A DNA stretch of 64,000 bases from Planctomycetota bacterium (GCA_016235155.1 JACRLW010000069.1:1-64000), one strand, 5' to 3'. Counted from the first letter of the stretch, positions 20,674-30,346 are shown. Translations and numbers: made by a program. The notes: generated by a model from the letters alone, not told the origin.

Positions 20674-20817
20674 TCAGGGCCCGAGGCCGATGTGCGGCTC
20701 AGGCGGCTCGCCGGGCTCGGTAAGGACCTTGGCGAAGCACCAGATGGTGACGGTGGCGACCGAGAGCGTGGAGGCCAGCATGAAGATCCAGCCGGTCAGC
20801 GTGAGGGTTGCGAGCAT
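20674..20817 (-). CDS. 47-aa membrane protein, MetS-like small subunit of an NSS transporter (missed by ORF track)
   Basis: Read directly: MLATLTLTGWIFMLASTLSVATVTIWCFAKVLTEPGEPPEPHIGLGP*. SD GGCAGGAGATCCCG-ATG lies 3' of the NSS transporter stop (15 nt spacing); single TM helix plus Pro-rich tail. Confidence 0.85.
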   Translation of the reverse strand: MLATLTLTGWIFMLASTLSVATVTIWCFAKVLTEPGEPPEPHIGLGP

Positions 20818-20832
20818 CGGGATCTCCTGCCT

Positions 20833-22482
20833 TCAGCGGGTGGCGGGGTCACGGCCGTTGATGTCCAGGCCTCTGGCGGCGAGGCGGCGCGCGCCGAGTG
20901 CGGTGATGACGATCAGCGCGAGGATCGTGAGTCCGAGCAGGACCCAGGTGCGCTGGGCGTCGGGGTCTTCAAGCACCGTCGTGATGTAGCCCTTGGCGAT
21001 GGTGCCGTCGTCCTTGAGCTTGTCGGGCAGGTTCTGCCAGCAGAAGCCGACGATGACGACGAGCAGGTAGGCCGGCGCGACGTACTTGATGACGAACTGG
21101 AAGAAGCGCGGGATGCGCATCTTCGCGCCCTCGTGCGCTTCGGCGATCCCGCGCTCGAGGCCGAAGATCCAGCCGAACGCGATGATCTGCACCGCGGCCA
21201 TGATCAGGATGAAGAAGGACCCGACCCAGAAGTCGATCGTGTCGAGCGCGATCTTGCCCTTGCTGAACCAGAGGACGAAGACGTTGCCGATCAGGCCCCA
21301 GGCAGCGACGAGCGTCGTCGCCGTCACGTTGCTCACCCCGAGCGATTCCTCGAGGAATGCCTTCGCCGGCTGCAGCATCGACAGCGAACTCGTGATCGCC
21401 GCGAGGAACAGGATCAGGAAGAAGGCGGCGCCGAAGAGGTTCCCCGCCGGCATCTGCGCGAAGACCATCGGCAGCGTGTTGAAGCCGAGGTCCATCGTCC
21501 CGCCCGTGCCGGCCGCGGTGATCGCGACGCCGACGAAGACGACCGACGCGGTGACGGTGATCAGGCCGCCGAGCACGACCTCGAAGAACTCGTTCGTCGC
21601 GGAGGCCGTGAGGCCCGACAGCACGACGTCGTCCTTCTTCTTCATGTAGCTGGCGTAGTTGATGATCACGCCGAAGCCCACCGAGAGGCTGAAGAAGATC
21701 TGACCGGCCGCCGCGAGCCAGGTCTTGAAGCTCGTGAGCTTGCTGAAGTCCGGATTCCAGAGGTAGCCGAGGCCGTCGTTCACGGACTGGCCGTCGCCGT
21801 GCGCGGGCAGCGTGAGCACCCGGATCAGGATGACGATCCCGAGCACCGCCATCACCGGCATCGCGTACTTGCACAGCGTCTCGATGCCCTTGCTCAGCCC
21901 GCGGTAGACGAACCAGATGTTGATCGCGATCGTCGCACCGATCGCCCAGACGACCGGATGCACGCCGTCCGTGAACAGCGCGCCGTGCGCCTTCTCGCCG
22001 GTGAGGTCCGCGAAGAACCCCCGCGTCGCGGTCACCTGGTCCGCCAGCGGCTTGGTCGCGTCGACGCCGTCGACGCCGCCCGTGAGGTACTGGAAGAAGT
22101 AGTAGAGGCACCAGCCCTCGATCAGCACGTACCAGAAGTACACGCCGAGCGGGATCAGCACGCCGAACACGCCGAGGTAGCGACCAGCACTCCCCTTCGC
22201 CCACAGCCCCATGATCGCGGGCGCCGAGTGGAAGCCCTTGCGACCGCCATAGCGCCCCATCGCCCACTCGGCCCATCCGATCGGGATGCCGAGGAAGAGC
22301 AGCGCGAGGAAGTAGGGGATCATGAATGCCCCACCGCCGTTCTGCGCCGCGTTGCCCGGGAAGCGGAGGAAGTTGCCGAGGCCGACGGCCGAGCCCGCGA
22401 CGGCGAGGATCACGCCGAGGCGCGATCCCCACTGCTGCGTGGAGCCCTGCGGTTGGCCAGATCCGTGCTGCGCTTGGTCCAT
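20833..22482 (-). CDS. Sodium-dependent transporter, neurotransmitter:sodium symporter (NSS/SNF) family
   Basis: WGSRLGVILAVAGSAVGLGNFLRFPGNAAQNGGGAFMIPYFLALLFLGIPI, the classic SNF N-terminus. Confidence 0.95.
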   Translation of the reverse strand: MDQAQHGSGQPQGSTQQWGSRLGVILAVAGSAVGLGNFLRFPGNAAQNGGGAFMIPYFLALLFLGIPIGWAEWAMGRYGGRKGFHSAPAIMGLWAKGSAGRYLGVFGVLIPLGVYFWYVLIEGWCLYYFFQYLTGGVDGVDATKPLADQVTATRGFFADLTGEKAHGALFTDGVHPVVWAIGATIAINIWFVYRGLSKGIETLCKYAMPVMAVLGIVILIRVLTLPAHGDGQSVNDGLGYLWNPDFSKLTSFKTWLAAAGQIFFSLSVGFGVIINYASYMKKKDDVVLSGLTASATNEFFEVVLGGLITVTASVVFVGVAITAAGTGGTMDLGFNTLPMVFAQMPAGNLFGAAFFLILFLAAITSSLSMLQPAKAFLEESLGVSNVTATTLVAAWGLIGNVFVLWFSKGKIALDTIDFWVGSFFILIMAAVQIIAFGWIFGLERGIAEAHEGAKMRIPRFFQFVIKYVAPAYLLVVIVGFCWQNLPDKLKDDGTIAKGYITTVLEDPDAQRTWVLLGLTILALIVITALGARRLAARGLDINGRDPATR

Positions 22483-22539
22483 GAGTTCGATCGTCCGGGG
22501 TTCGAGCGGGCGGAACTGTCCCGGTGCCCAGACGCGGAT

Positions 22540-24708
22540 TCAACGACCGGGCGAAGGTCGGCGTCCAAGACGCTGCCGCCAGAAGATCATCAGCAGGTCC
22601 GCGGTGAACTCGTCGGCGCTGCCCGCTTCGTCGTAGTCGATGTGCTCGTGGCGCAATCCGGCGGTGCCGCCCTCGATCGCGTCCCAGGCGAGCTCGGTGC
22701 GCCAGTTCAGCGTCGCGACGTCGAAGCTGCCGTCGGTCGAACTGCGCGCGACGTCGCTGCGCATCGTGATCCCGGACTCGCTGCGCCACGCGACACCCGC
22801 CGTCACAACGTGCGTGTCGCCGCGGAAGCCGACGACCGTCGGCGCGGGATTCGGATCGGGATCGAACCAGAAGCTGGTGAGCGTGCTCGAGTCGGCGCGC
22901 GAAAAGACCCAGCCCGCGGAGACGTCGAGCCGGCGACCAGCGTGCCAGTCGACGTTCACTCCCACGCTGTCGCGGTCGTTGCGGTAGCCGCTCGCGTCGT
23001 TGCGCTCGCGACGGCCGCGATGGAACAGCGCGACGGACAGGTCCTCGCCGCGGCGCCGCAACCGTCCTTCGAAACCGTGCGAGGTGCGCTCCTGCTGCTC
23101 TTCGAAGCGCAGACCGCTCTGCCCGAAGCCGGCGTAGCTCGCATCGAACGTCCAATCCTCGGCGAACTCCCAGCGCGCGCCGAGCAAAGCGCCGTCGTCG
23201 CGCAGCGTGCCGCGCGACGGATCCACGCCCGGCGCGAGTTCGGGCACGACGAGTTCCTCGCGCGCGAAGCCCCAGCCGGCGCGCACGACGAACTCCTCGG
23301 CGACTGCGACTTCGAGTTCGAGCGAACCGACCAGGCGCTCCTGCGCGGTGCGCTGCGTGCGCGAGTCGACGACCGTCGTGTCCCCGCCGCTCGACGGGAA
23401 GACGGTGACCTCGGTCGAGTCGAGCCGCAGCGTCTCGTCGTGATCGCGCCAGCTGAGGTCGAGCACGAGGCTCGTGTCGTCGTTCAACTCCGCGGTCGCG
23501 TTGCCCGACAGCCAGGTCGTCCGCGCGTCACCGCGCGCGATCGCGGTCGACGTCGTGACGAACTCGACGGGATCCGCGCCCCGTCGCGTTCCGCCTCCCG
23601 CGATGTCGCGGTCGAGCTCGCGGTGACGGGCCGTGACGCTCACCGCGAGCGGGCCACCGCGATGGTCGAGCGCCGCGATCACCCCGGGTCCTTCGAGCGC
23701 CGAGCGCGACGCGAAGTCCTCGCTCTCGCGCAGCAGCGGGTTCGACGGCGCTTCGCGGTCGAAGGCCCAGCGCTCGTCGTCGCGCTGGCGGAGGTACTCG
23801 ACGCCCGCGCGCCAGGTGAAGGAGTCCAGCGTCCCGCGCAGCCCGGCCGCGCTCAGGTCCGACTCGAGCCGCCGCGGACTCACCGCGTTCGCGACTGGTG
23901 CGAGCGGCGTGGTACCGCGACCGGCGAGGCGATGCGTGAGCCAGAAGCCGTCGTCGGCGAAGCGCTCGAAGTCCGACCACAGTCCGAGCGACGGACTCAA
24001 CTCGACGTCGATCGCTGCGCGCTGACGCGTCTCGTGGTGCGAGACGCGGCCGAAGTCGCCCGAGGTGCGGTGATGGAACGCGCGGTCCTCGCGCGACGCG
24101 CTCGCGCGGTACACGCCGTCCTTGGCGACGTCCGCCCCGAGCTTGCGCCACGGATCGCCGACGTCGCGCGCACGCAGGTCGATCGAGTCGAGCCAGTCGG
24201 AGCGCCCGCGACCGGTGATCCGGGCCTCGCTGAGACGGAGACCGTCGTCCAGATCGACGTCGGTCGCGAAGCGATCGTCCGAGCCGGTGCGCGACACGAA
24301 GCGCTGACCGATCTCGGCGAGTACGTCCCAGTCGAACGACGCGAGGCCGTCGTCGCGGGGCAGGATCGGTGTGGGGATCGGATCGACGTCGCGCCGCCAC
24401 GGATGCGCGCCGAGCGTCGTCGGCCAGGCACGTCCCTCGTGACACGTCGCGCAGCGTGACGCCGCGACGGCACCCGCCGGCACGAGCGTCGACTCGGGTC
24501 GCTGCGCCGACGCGACGTGCGCTCGGACGTCGCCGTGGCACTCCGCGCACGCGCGATCGACGTGCGGCGTGCGCGCGAGTGCTCGGAACGCGCCGGGATG
24601 ACAGACGCGGCAGCTCGCGCCGGAGTTCGAGTCGTCTTGCGCGGGCAGCGCGCACGCGACGACGAGGGCGATGCCGGCGGTGCCGGCCGGTCGTCGGCGT
24701 CGCGTCAC
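22540..24708 (-). CDS. Outer-membrane beta-barrel protein with N-terminal triheme c-type domain (MtrB/PioB-like porin candidate)
   Basis: GTG start in 4-nt overlap with the upstream gene; CRVCH, CAECH, CATCH; then alternating Asp/Arg/aromatic amphipathic strands, ending DLLMIFWRQRLGRRPSPGR. Confidence 0.75.
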   Translation of the reverse strand: MTRRRRPAGTAGIALVVACALPAQDDSNSGASCRVCHPGAFRALARTPHVDRACAECHGDVRAHVASAQRPESTLVPAGAVAASRCATCHEGRAWPTTLGAHPWRRDVDPIPTPILPRDDGLASFDWDVLAEIGQRFVSRTGSDDRFATDVDLDDGLRLSEARITGRGRSDWLDSIDLRARDVGDPWRKLGADVAKDGVYRASASREDRAFHHRTSGDFGRVSHHETRQRAAIDVELSPSLGLWSDFERFADDGFWLTHRLAGRGTTPLAPVANAVSPRRLESDLSAAGLRGTLDSFTWRAGVEYLRQRDDERWAFDREAPSNPLLRESEDFASRSALEGPGVIAALDHRGGPLAVSVTARHRELDRDIAGGGTRRGADPVEFVTTSTAIARGDARTTWLSGNATAELNDDTSLVLDLSWRDHDETLRLDSTEVTVFPSSGGDTTVVDSRTQRTAQERLVGSLELEVAVAEEFVVRAGWGFAREELVVPELAPGVDPSRGTLRDDGALLGARWEFAEDWTFDASYAGFGQSGLRFEEQQERTSHGFEGRLRRRGEDLSVALFHRGRRERNDASGYRNDRDSVGVNVDWHAGRRLDVSAGWVFSRADSSTLTSFWFDPDPNPAPTVVGFRGDTHVVTAGVAWRSESGITMRSDVARSSTDGSFDVATLNWRTELAWDAIEGGTAGLRHEHIDYDEAGSADEFTADLLMIFWRQRLGRRPSPGR

Positions 24709-26309
24709 CGGAAGAAGAACCGCGAGTGGTTGCTGCCGTGCACCTGCGTGTGGCACTCGAGGCAGCGGGTGAACACCGAGCCTTGCGTCTGATCGTGGAA
24801 CGCGGGGAAGTCGCCGTGGCAGGCGACGCAGTTCTGCTGCGACGTCGCTTCGCGCAGCATGCGGCGGTTCGGCGAGCCGTGCGGTTCGTGGCATGCGACG
24901 CAGCCGTCGAGCCGCGAGGCCTGGTGCGCCCAGACGAACGGACCGCGATAAGCGACGTGGCAGCCGACGCAACGCCCTTCGCGCAGGTCGTGGTCGCGAA
25001 GGCGCGGGCGGGCCGAGTGCGGTTCGTGGCAGTCGCTGCAGCCCATCTGCTCGTCGGGCCCGACTCGATGGTGACTGGGCAAGGCGAAGCGCGCGGCGAC
25101 GTCGCCGTGGCACTGAGCACAGTTCCGCTCGGCATCGGCGCGCACCGCGCCGCGCGGTGCCGACGGCGAATGACACGCCGTGCAACTCACGTCCGCGCGC
25201 GCGTGGGCACCGGACGCCACACCATGCAGCGCGGGTTCGTCGCCGTGGCACTGCTTGCAGGTCCGCTCCACGACCGCGCGGGGTGCACTGCGCAGCGACT
25301 CGACGAGTGCCTTCCCGCCGCCGGCGCGCGCGTGCTCCGCGGCCCCGGCATGACAAGCGCCGCAACCGCTCGCGAGCGGAGCGGCCGCTTCGACCAGCGA
25401 CGCGTGGACGGAGTCCGGCGCGACGTGCTCGACGAAGGCGCGGGCATGACAGCCGGCGCAGTCGGCGTTGCGCGCCGTCCCGGTCTTCGCGACGTCGTGG
25501 ATGCGGTGACACGCGAAGCAGTCGAGACCCTGCGTGAGGAACGCGGCGTCGGTCTCTCGCCAGTGCGCGCGCACCGGATCGACGTCGTTGTGGCACGCAA
25601 CGCAACCCGGAACCCCGTCCGTCGCGCGGTCCGGTCGCGTGATGAAGCGCGCAACGCCCTCGTGCTCGACGTGCATCGAACCGTTGCCGTGGCAGGTCGT
25701 GCAGCCGCCATGCGGTTCGTCCGCGGCGAGTTCGCGATGCGCGCTCTCGCGCAGCGAGGCGTGCTGCAGGGGATGGCACTTCGCGCAGTCGCTCGTCGCG
25801 ACGGCCGTCGCGGCGGCGAGCGACGCCTGGCGCGAGCGGAAGCGGACGTCGGGCAAGGGCTTTTGCGCGCGACGCTGGTGCACTTCGTGGCACTCGGTGC
25901 AACCGAGGCCCGCGGCGAGGAAGCCCGCCATCCCGCCGCCGCCGTGATCGCGCGCTTCGGATGCGTGGCAGCGCCCGCAGAGCGCGGCCTGCACCTTCGG
26001 CTCGAGCAGTTGCGGATGCGTGATCTTCTCGGGCGGACCCTCGGAGTCCTTCGCATGCGCGTCGCCGGGACCGTGGCAGGTCTCGCACTGCATCGTGTGC
26101 GGCGATGCGGCGACCGACGCGTGCACGCCGTGTTCGATGCGCGCCGCTTCGTCCTCGTGGCACTCCTTGCACGCGGCCGCACCGACGTACTCCCCGCGCC
26201 GCGGCCACCTTGCAGTTGGATCCTGCGCGGTGGGATCCTGGGGCTCGCCCTGCACGCCGAGCGGGATGGCGACGACGGCGAACGCGGCGACGACCGCGAG
26301 TCGCCTCAT
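24705..26309 (-). CDS. Periplasmic/secreted 18-heme c-type cytochrome
   Basis: Signal peptide MRRLAVVAAFAVVAIPLGVQG; 18 CxxCH motifs counted by hand (CKECH, CETCH, CGRCH, CTECH, CAKCH, CTTCH, CVACH, CFACH, CAGCH, CGACH, CKQCH, CTACH, CAQCH, CSDCH, CVGCH, CVACH, CVACH, CLECH). Confidence 0.9.
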   Translation of the reverse strand: MRRLAVVAAFAVVAIPLGVQGEPQDPTAQDPTARWPRRGEYVGAAACKECHEDEAARIEHGVHASVAASPHTMQCETCHGPGDAHAKDSEGPPEKITHPQLLEPKVQAALCGRCHASEARDHGGGGMAGFLAAGLGCTECHEVHQRRAQKPLPDVRFRSRQASLAAATAVATSDCAKCHPLQHASLRESAHRELAADEPHGGCTTCHGNGSMHVEHEGVARFITRPDRATDGVPGCVACHNDVDPVRAHWRETDAAFLTQGLDCFACHRIHDVAKTGTARNADCAGCHARAFVEHVAPDSVHASLVEAAAPLASGCGACHAGAAEHARAGGGKALVESLRSAPRAVVERTCKQCHGDEPALHGVASGAHARADVSCTACHSPSAPRGAVRADAERNCAQCHGDVAARFALPSHHRVGPDEQMGCSDCHEPHSARPRLRDHDLREGRCVGCHVAYRGPFVWAHQASRLDGCVACHEPHGSPNRRMLREATSQQNCVACHGDFPAFHDQTQGSVFTRCLECHTQVHGSNHSRFFFR

Positions 26310-28630
26310 CGGTCGCGCGCTCCGTCTTCGATCCAAGCGCGCACGATCGCGAGTTCGTGATCCGCCAGCGGCGGCGCTCGCTGCGGCATCTGCTCGCCGA
26401 TCGACGGCGTGCGCCGTGAGAGCTTCTCGACGAGGAACGAAGCGCTCGGATCGCCCGGGACGATCATCGTGACGGTGCCGGAGTCGCCGGGCGTCGCCGC
26501 GAGCGACGGCGTGTCGACGCGGTAGCTGCCGAGGGACGCGCCGTCGACGTGGCAACCCGCGCAGCGGACGCGGAACAGCGGCAGCACGTGCGCCGACCAG
26601 GTGATCGGACCGAGGGATCCGGGCGACGGCTCCGGTCCGTGCTGGACGAAGTCGCTGAGCAACGGCGCATGGCCGGCGACCGACGGCTCGACGACGCCGT
26701 TGCCGTCGGTGTCGGGCAGACCGTCGCGCAAGACCTCGCCGTCGCCGTCGAGTTCGGCGAACGGCACGACGGCGAGCGCACGCGTCGTCGCCCGCTCGAG
26801 CAACGCGCGTGCGTCGGTGCGTCCGGCGAGTTGCAGCTCGCGCAGCATCTCCATCGACCACGCGAGGTCGCGCGCGCGGAGCACGCGCGCCGGAGCGCCC
26901 GCGAGCGAATCGAAGAGCGCGTCGTCGTCGTGCCACGAGTCGGCGATCAGACGGTCGGCGACGGCGATGCCGCGCAGCGTGAAGTCGCTCCGTCCGGTGA
27001 CACGACCCGCCGCGAGCAGCCCCGCGGCGAACGCGGAGCGCGCGCCGAGGCCGCTCGAGCCCGCGATCGGCCGGCCGTCGCGCAGGTCGATCTCTGCGTA
27101 CACGGCGCCGCTCGCGTCGCTCTGTGCGAGCATCGCGGCGCGCGCCATGCGTTCGAGCGCCTGGGCGAGACCGGGTTCGACGGCGTCGAGGCTCGCGAGC
27201 GCCGCGCACGCGACGAGGAACGCGCCGGTGTCGAGCGCGCCGGCGAGTTCCGAGCGCGACGCACCGGCGCGGCGATCGAGCAGGCCCGCGCGCGGACCGG
27301 CAGCGACCTCGTGCAGCGCGACCGCGGTGCGGAACAGCACGCGCGCGAGGTCGAGCCCGGGTCGCGGTCGCGGGCGCGACGGCGGTTGTTCGCGCAAGGC
27401 GCCTTCGTCGATCCAGCGCGCGATCGTGTCGATCTCGCTCTGGGGGAGACGGGGCAGGCCGAACGGCATCTGCGCGAGCGGGAAGCCCCAGCCCGGCGGA
27501 GTCCACGGTCCGTCGAGCGAGCGCCACATGGCACTCGCGGCGTGATCGCCGGGAGTCACGCCGGGCACGCCGCTCAGGCCGGTGAGGAAGACGTGCTCGT
27601 ACTGCGCGACGCTGTAGTTGTTGTTGAGCGCGAGCGGTCCGTGGCAAGTGAGCCAGCCGAGTTCGGCGGCGCCGCGCATCACGACGGCGAGATCGAGCAG
27701 TTCGCTCGAGCGATCGGTCGCGAGCCAGTCGGACGGCGTCCCGGCGGGAGCGGCGCGAAGCGTCCAACGCACGGTGCCCGGCATCCAGCGCGGCGCAGTC
27801 GCGGCGTCATAGGCCGGCGGATCGGCGATCGGGACGAAGGCGCTGCCGTCGAAGGCGAGGTCGGTGAGCACCGACTCTTCGATCGCGAGCGCTTGCTCGA
27901 TCGCGAGCACGGCGAGCAGGCCGTCGTGCGGCGTCGCGCCGACCGAAGCACCGCGACGTCCGCTCGCGAGCGACTGCGCGAGCCAGGTGCGCGCGAGGAG
28001 CGTCCAGCCGAGCGACTCCGGATCGAGTTCGGGCACGCTCGGCGTCGCGGTGCGCATCGCGGCGAGGTCGTCGCGCGAGCCCGGACCAACCGGGTCGACC
28101 AGCAGGGCCGACGCGCGCGCGCGCAACGCGAGGATCGGCGCGATGCCGTCGGGCAAGGGCGTGGCGGCGAGGGCCGCGATCGCGCGCAGCTCGGCGTCGA
28201 GCGTCTCGTCGAGGTTCGTGCCGTTGGCGTTCGTGTCGCCCGGCGCGTTGCTCGCCGCCGCCAATCGCCGGATGCGCGCGGAGCCGGCGAGATTCGGACC
28301 GTCGGCGCAGCCCGCGCTCGCGCACCACACGTGATCGCGCGCGTGATGCGCGAGGCGTTGCGCGAGTCGTGCATCGGGAGCGAGCGGCGTCGCGGGCGTC
28401 GACGCGTGCGCGGGCACGATCCCCGACGCGAGGAGCCACGCCGCGGCGATCGCGTCGCCGTTCGCGGTCGACGTGCCGTGACGGCGGAGCGACGTGTCCT
28501 GCGAGCGCGGCGCGCTGCTCGTCGTGCCGCCGCCGCAGGCGACGAGCGACAGCGCCATCGTGGCGGACAGCACGAGCGCTGCGTCGCGTCGCGCGCGGCG
28601 TCGTTCGAGCGATGGGATCGCGGTGGCCAT
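26306..28630 (-). CDS. Lipoprotein with C-terminal monoheme c-type cytochrome domain
   Basis: Lipobox-like LSLVACGGG; C-terminal LPLFRVRCAGCHVDGASLGSYRV...MPQRAPPLADHELAIVRAWIEDGA; ATGA overlap with the 18-heme gene. Confidence 0.8.
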   Translation of the reverse strand: MATAIPSLERRRARRDAALVLSATMALSLVACGGGTTSSAPRSQDTSLRRHGTSTANGDAIAAAWLLASGIVPAHASTPATPLAPDARLAQRLAHHARDHVWCASAGCADGPNLAGSARIRRLAAASNAPGDTNANGTNLDETLDAELRAIAALAATPLPDGIAPILALRARASALLVDPVGPGSRDDLAAMRTATPSVPELDPESLGWTLLARTWLAQSLASGRRGASVGATPHDGLLAVLAIEQALAIEESVLTDLAFDGSAFVPIADPPAYDAATAPRWMPGTVRWTLRAAPAGTPSDWLATDRSSELLDLAVVMRGAAELGWLTCHGPLALNNNYSVAQYEHVFLTGLSGVPGVTPGDHAASAMWRSLDGPWTPPGWGFPLAQMPFGLPRLPQSEIDTIARWIDEGALREQPPSRPRPRPGLDLARVLFRTAVALHEVAAGPRAGLLDRRAGASRSELAGALDTGAFLVACAALASLDAVEPGLAQALERMARAAMLAQSDASGAVYAEIDLRDGRPIAGSSGLGARSAFAAGLLAAGRVTGRSDFTLRGIAVADRLIADSWHDDDALFDSLAGAPARVLRARDLAWSMEMLRELQLAGRTDARALLERATTRALAVVPFAELDGDGEVLRDGLPDTDGNGVVEPSVAGHAPLLSDFVQHGPEPSPGSLGPITWSAHVLPLFRVRCAGCHVDGASLGSYRVDTPSLAATPGDSGTVTMIVPGDPSASFLVEKLSRRTPSIGEQMPQRAPPLADHELAIVRAWIEDGARDR

Positions 28631-28821
28631 GAACCTCGCACGCGAGGGGGCGGATGTTGGATCGCGAACACGACACCGACAAGGGCCGCGATGCGGTCAC
28701 TCGATGGACAACACCATCCGTTCTGTCCGTGCAGCGCACAGATGCATCGCATTCCGACCGGGTTGTCAGATGCGCACGTCCGACCCAAGATGCCGCGCCA
28801 AACCCGAACGCCTCGCTCTCC

Positions 28822-30339
28822 ATGCTGCGACCTCTCCTCCTCCTCATCGCGGCATCGCTGCTCTCCGCAGTGCTGCCTTCCCAGATCCAACACTTCTCCG
28901 CGCGCCTCACCGGCGATCAGGAAGTCCCCGCTGTCGCGACCGCCGCTCACGGCTGGTCGATCGTGACGGTCAACACCGCGACCAATCAGGTCGACATCTT
29001 TGCCTACGGCCTCGGTCTCGTCGCCACCGCCGCGCATCTCCATCAGGCGGCTGCCGGCGTGAATGGTCCGGTCGTGATTCCGCTCGCCGGCGGTCCGCAG
29101 CAGTGGACCGGTTCGATGGTCGCGGTACCGGCGCTGATCGCCGCGATCCAGGCGGGCAACACCTACGTGAACCTGCACAGCGCGGCCAATCCCGGCGGAC
29201 AGATCCGCGGGCAGGTGTCGAACGAAGTCACGACGCGCTTCCTCGCGCGACTGAGCGGCGGCGAGGAAGTTCCGCCGTCGGGATCGGCGGCGACCGGCGT
29301 CATGACCGCGTTCCTGCATCAGCCCGGCAACGTGCTCGTCTACGAGCTCGACGTGTCCGGAGTCGTCGCCACCGCGGCGCACATCCATCAGGCCGCCGCC
29401 GGCGTGAACGGTCCGGTCATCGTGCCGCTCAACGGCGCGAGCCCGCGCTGGTGCGGCGTGTCGCAGCGGCTGAGCTCCGCGCAACTCGCCGCGCTGATGG
29501 CGGGCGGCACCTACGCGAACGTCCACTCCGCGGCGTTCCCCGGCGGCGAGATCCGCGGGCAGTTGCTGCTCGAGACGGCGGACTTCGCGGGCCGACTCAA
29601 CGGCGCGCAGGAAGTGCCGCCGACCCCGTCGGCGGGGATCGGCCGCGCGTGCGCGACGCTCAACGCGAACCGCACGCTGACCTACCGCGTCGAGGTCACG
29701 GGCCTCGGTGCGCCGGTGACCGCCGCGCACTTCCACTCGGCCCTGCCCGGCGTGAACGGTCCGGTGGTCGTGCCGCTCGTCGGCGGTCCGCCCGTGTGGT
29801 CCGGCACGTCCGCCGTGCTCACGTCGGCACAGGTCGCCGACCTCGTCGCGGGGCGCTGGTACGCGAACGTCCACTCGACGGCGTTCCCGGGCGGTGAGAT
29901 CCGTGGCCAGATGCTCGCGCCCGGGCTGCCCGGGGTCTTCGGCTTCGGTTGCCCGGCCGCCGCTTCGACGCCGCCCGAGATCGGCTCGATGGGCATCGCG
30001 TGCGTCGGCACCAACTTCACCGTCGCGCTCTACCGCGGACCCGTCGCCATGCCGGCCGTGTTGCTGTTCGGCTTCAGCCGCGACTTCATGCCCGGCTTCG
30101 GCCGCTTGCCGCTCTCGCTCGCGCCGATCGGCGGGACCGACTGCTTCCTCTTCCACGACAACCCCGGCATCTCCGTCGCGGCGGTCACCGACGCGCTCGG
30201 CTGCGCGAAGGCGACGATCGGCATCCCGTCGACCCTGCCGGGCGGCGGCACCGTGATGGCGCAGTGGTTCGCCATCGCGCCCGGCGTGAACCCGCTCGGC
30301 GTCGCGTCGAGCAACGGGCTCGAGTTCGCGATCAACTGA
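28822..30339 (+). CDS. Secreted protein with three tandem CHRD domains and C-terminal module
   Basis: Three repeats of ARLTGDQEVP/ARLSGGEEVPPS/GRLNGAQEVPPT...HLHQAAAGVNGPVV...VHSAAFPGGEIRGQL; signal peptide MLRPLLLLIAASLLSAVLPSQ. Confidence 0.92.
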   Translation: MLRPLLLLIAASLLSAVLPSQIQHFSARLTGDQEVPAVATAAHGWSIVTVNTATNQVDIFAYGLGLVATAAHLHQAAAGVNGPVVIPLAGGPQQWTGSMVAVPALIAAIQAGNTYVNLHSAANPGGQIRGQVSNEVTTRFLARLSGGEEVPPSGSAATGVMTAFLHQPGNVLVYELDVSGVVATAAHIHQAAAGVNGPVIVPLNGASPRWCGVSQRLSSAQLAALMAGGTYANVHSAAFPGGEIRGQLLLETADFAGRLNGAQEVPPTPSAGIGRACATLNANRTLTYRVEVTGLGAPVTAAHFHSALPGVNGPVVVPLVGGPPVWSGTSAVLTSAQVADLVAGRWYANVHSTAFPGGEIRGQMLAPGLPGVFGFGCPAAASTPPEIGSMGIACVGTNFTVALYRGPVAMPAVLLFGFSRDFMPGFGRLPLSLAPIGGTDCFLFHDNPGISVAAVTDALGCAKATIGIPSTLPGGGTVMAQWFAIAPGVNPLGVASSNGLEFAIN

Positions 30340-30346
30340 TCGCGCG

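Noticed and set aside
20692-24459. 1255-aa plus-strand ORF
   Set aside because: Antisense to the NSS transporter and the heme-barrel gene; composition is D/E/R-rich shadow sequence with no recognisable domain.
24369-26360. 663-aa plus-strand ORF
   Set aside because: Antisense to the 18-heme cytochrome; no domain features and the minus strand has ordered CxxCH motifs plus a signal peptide.
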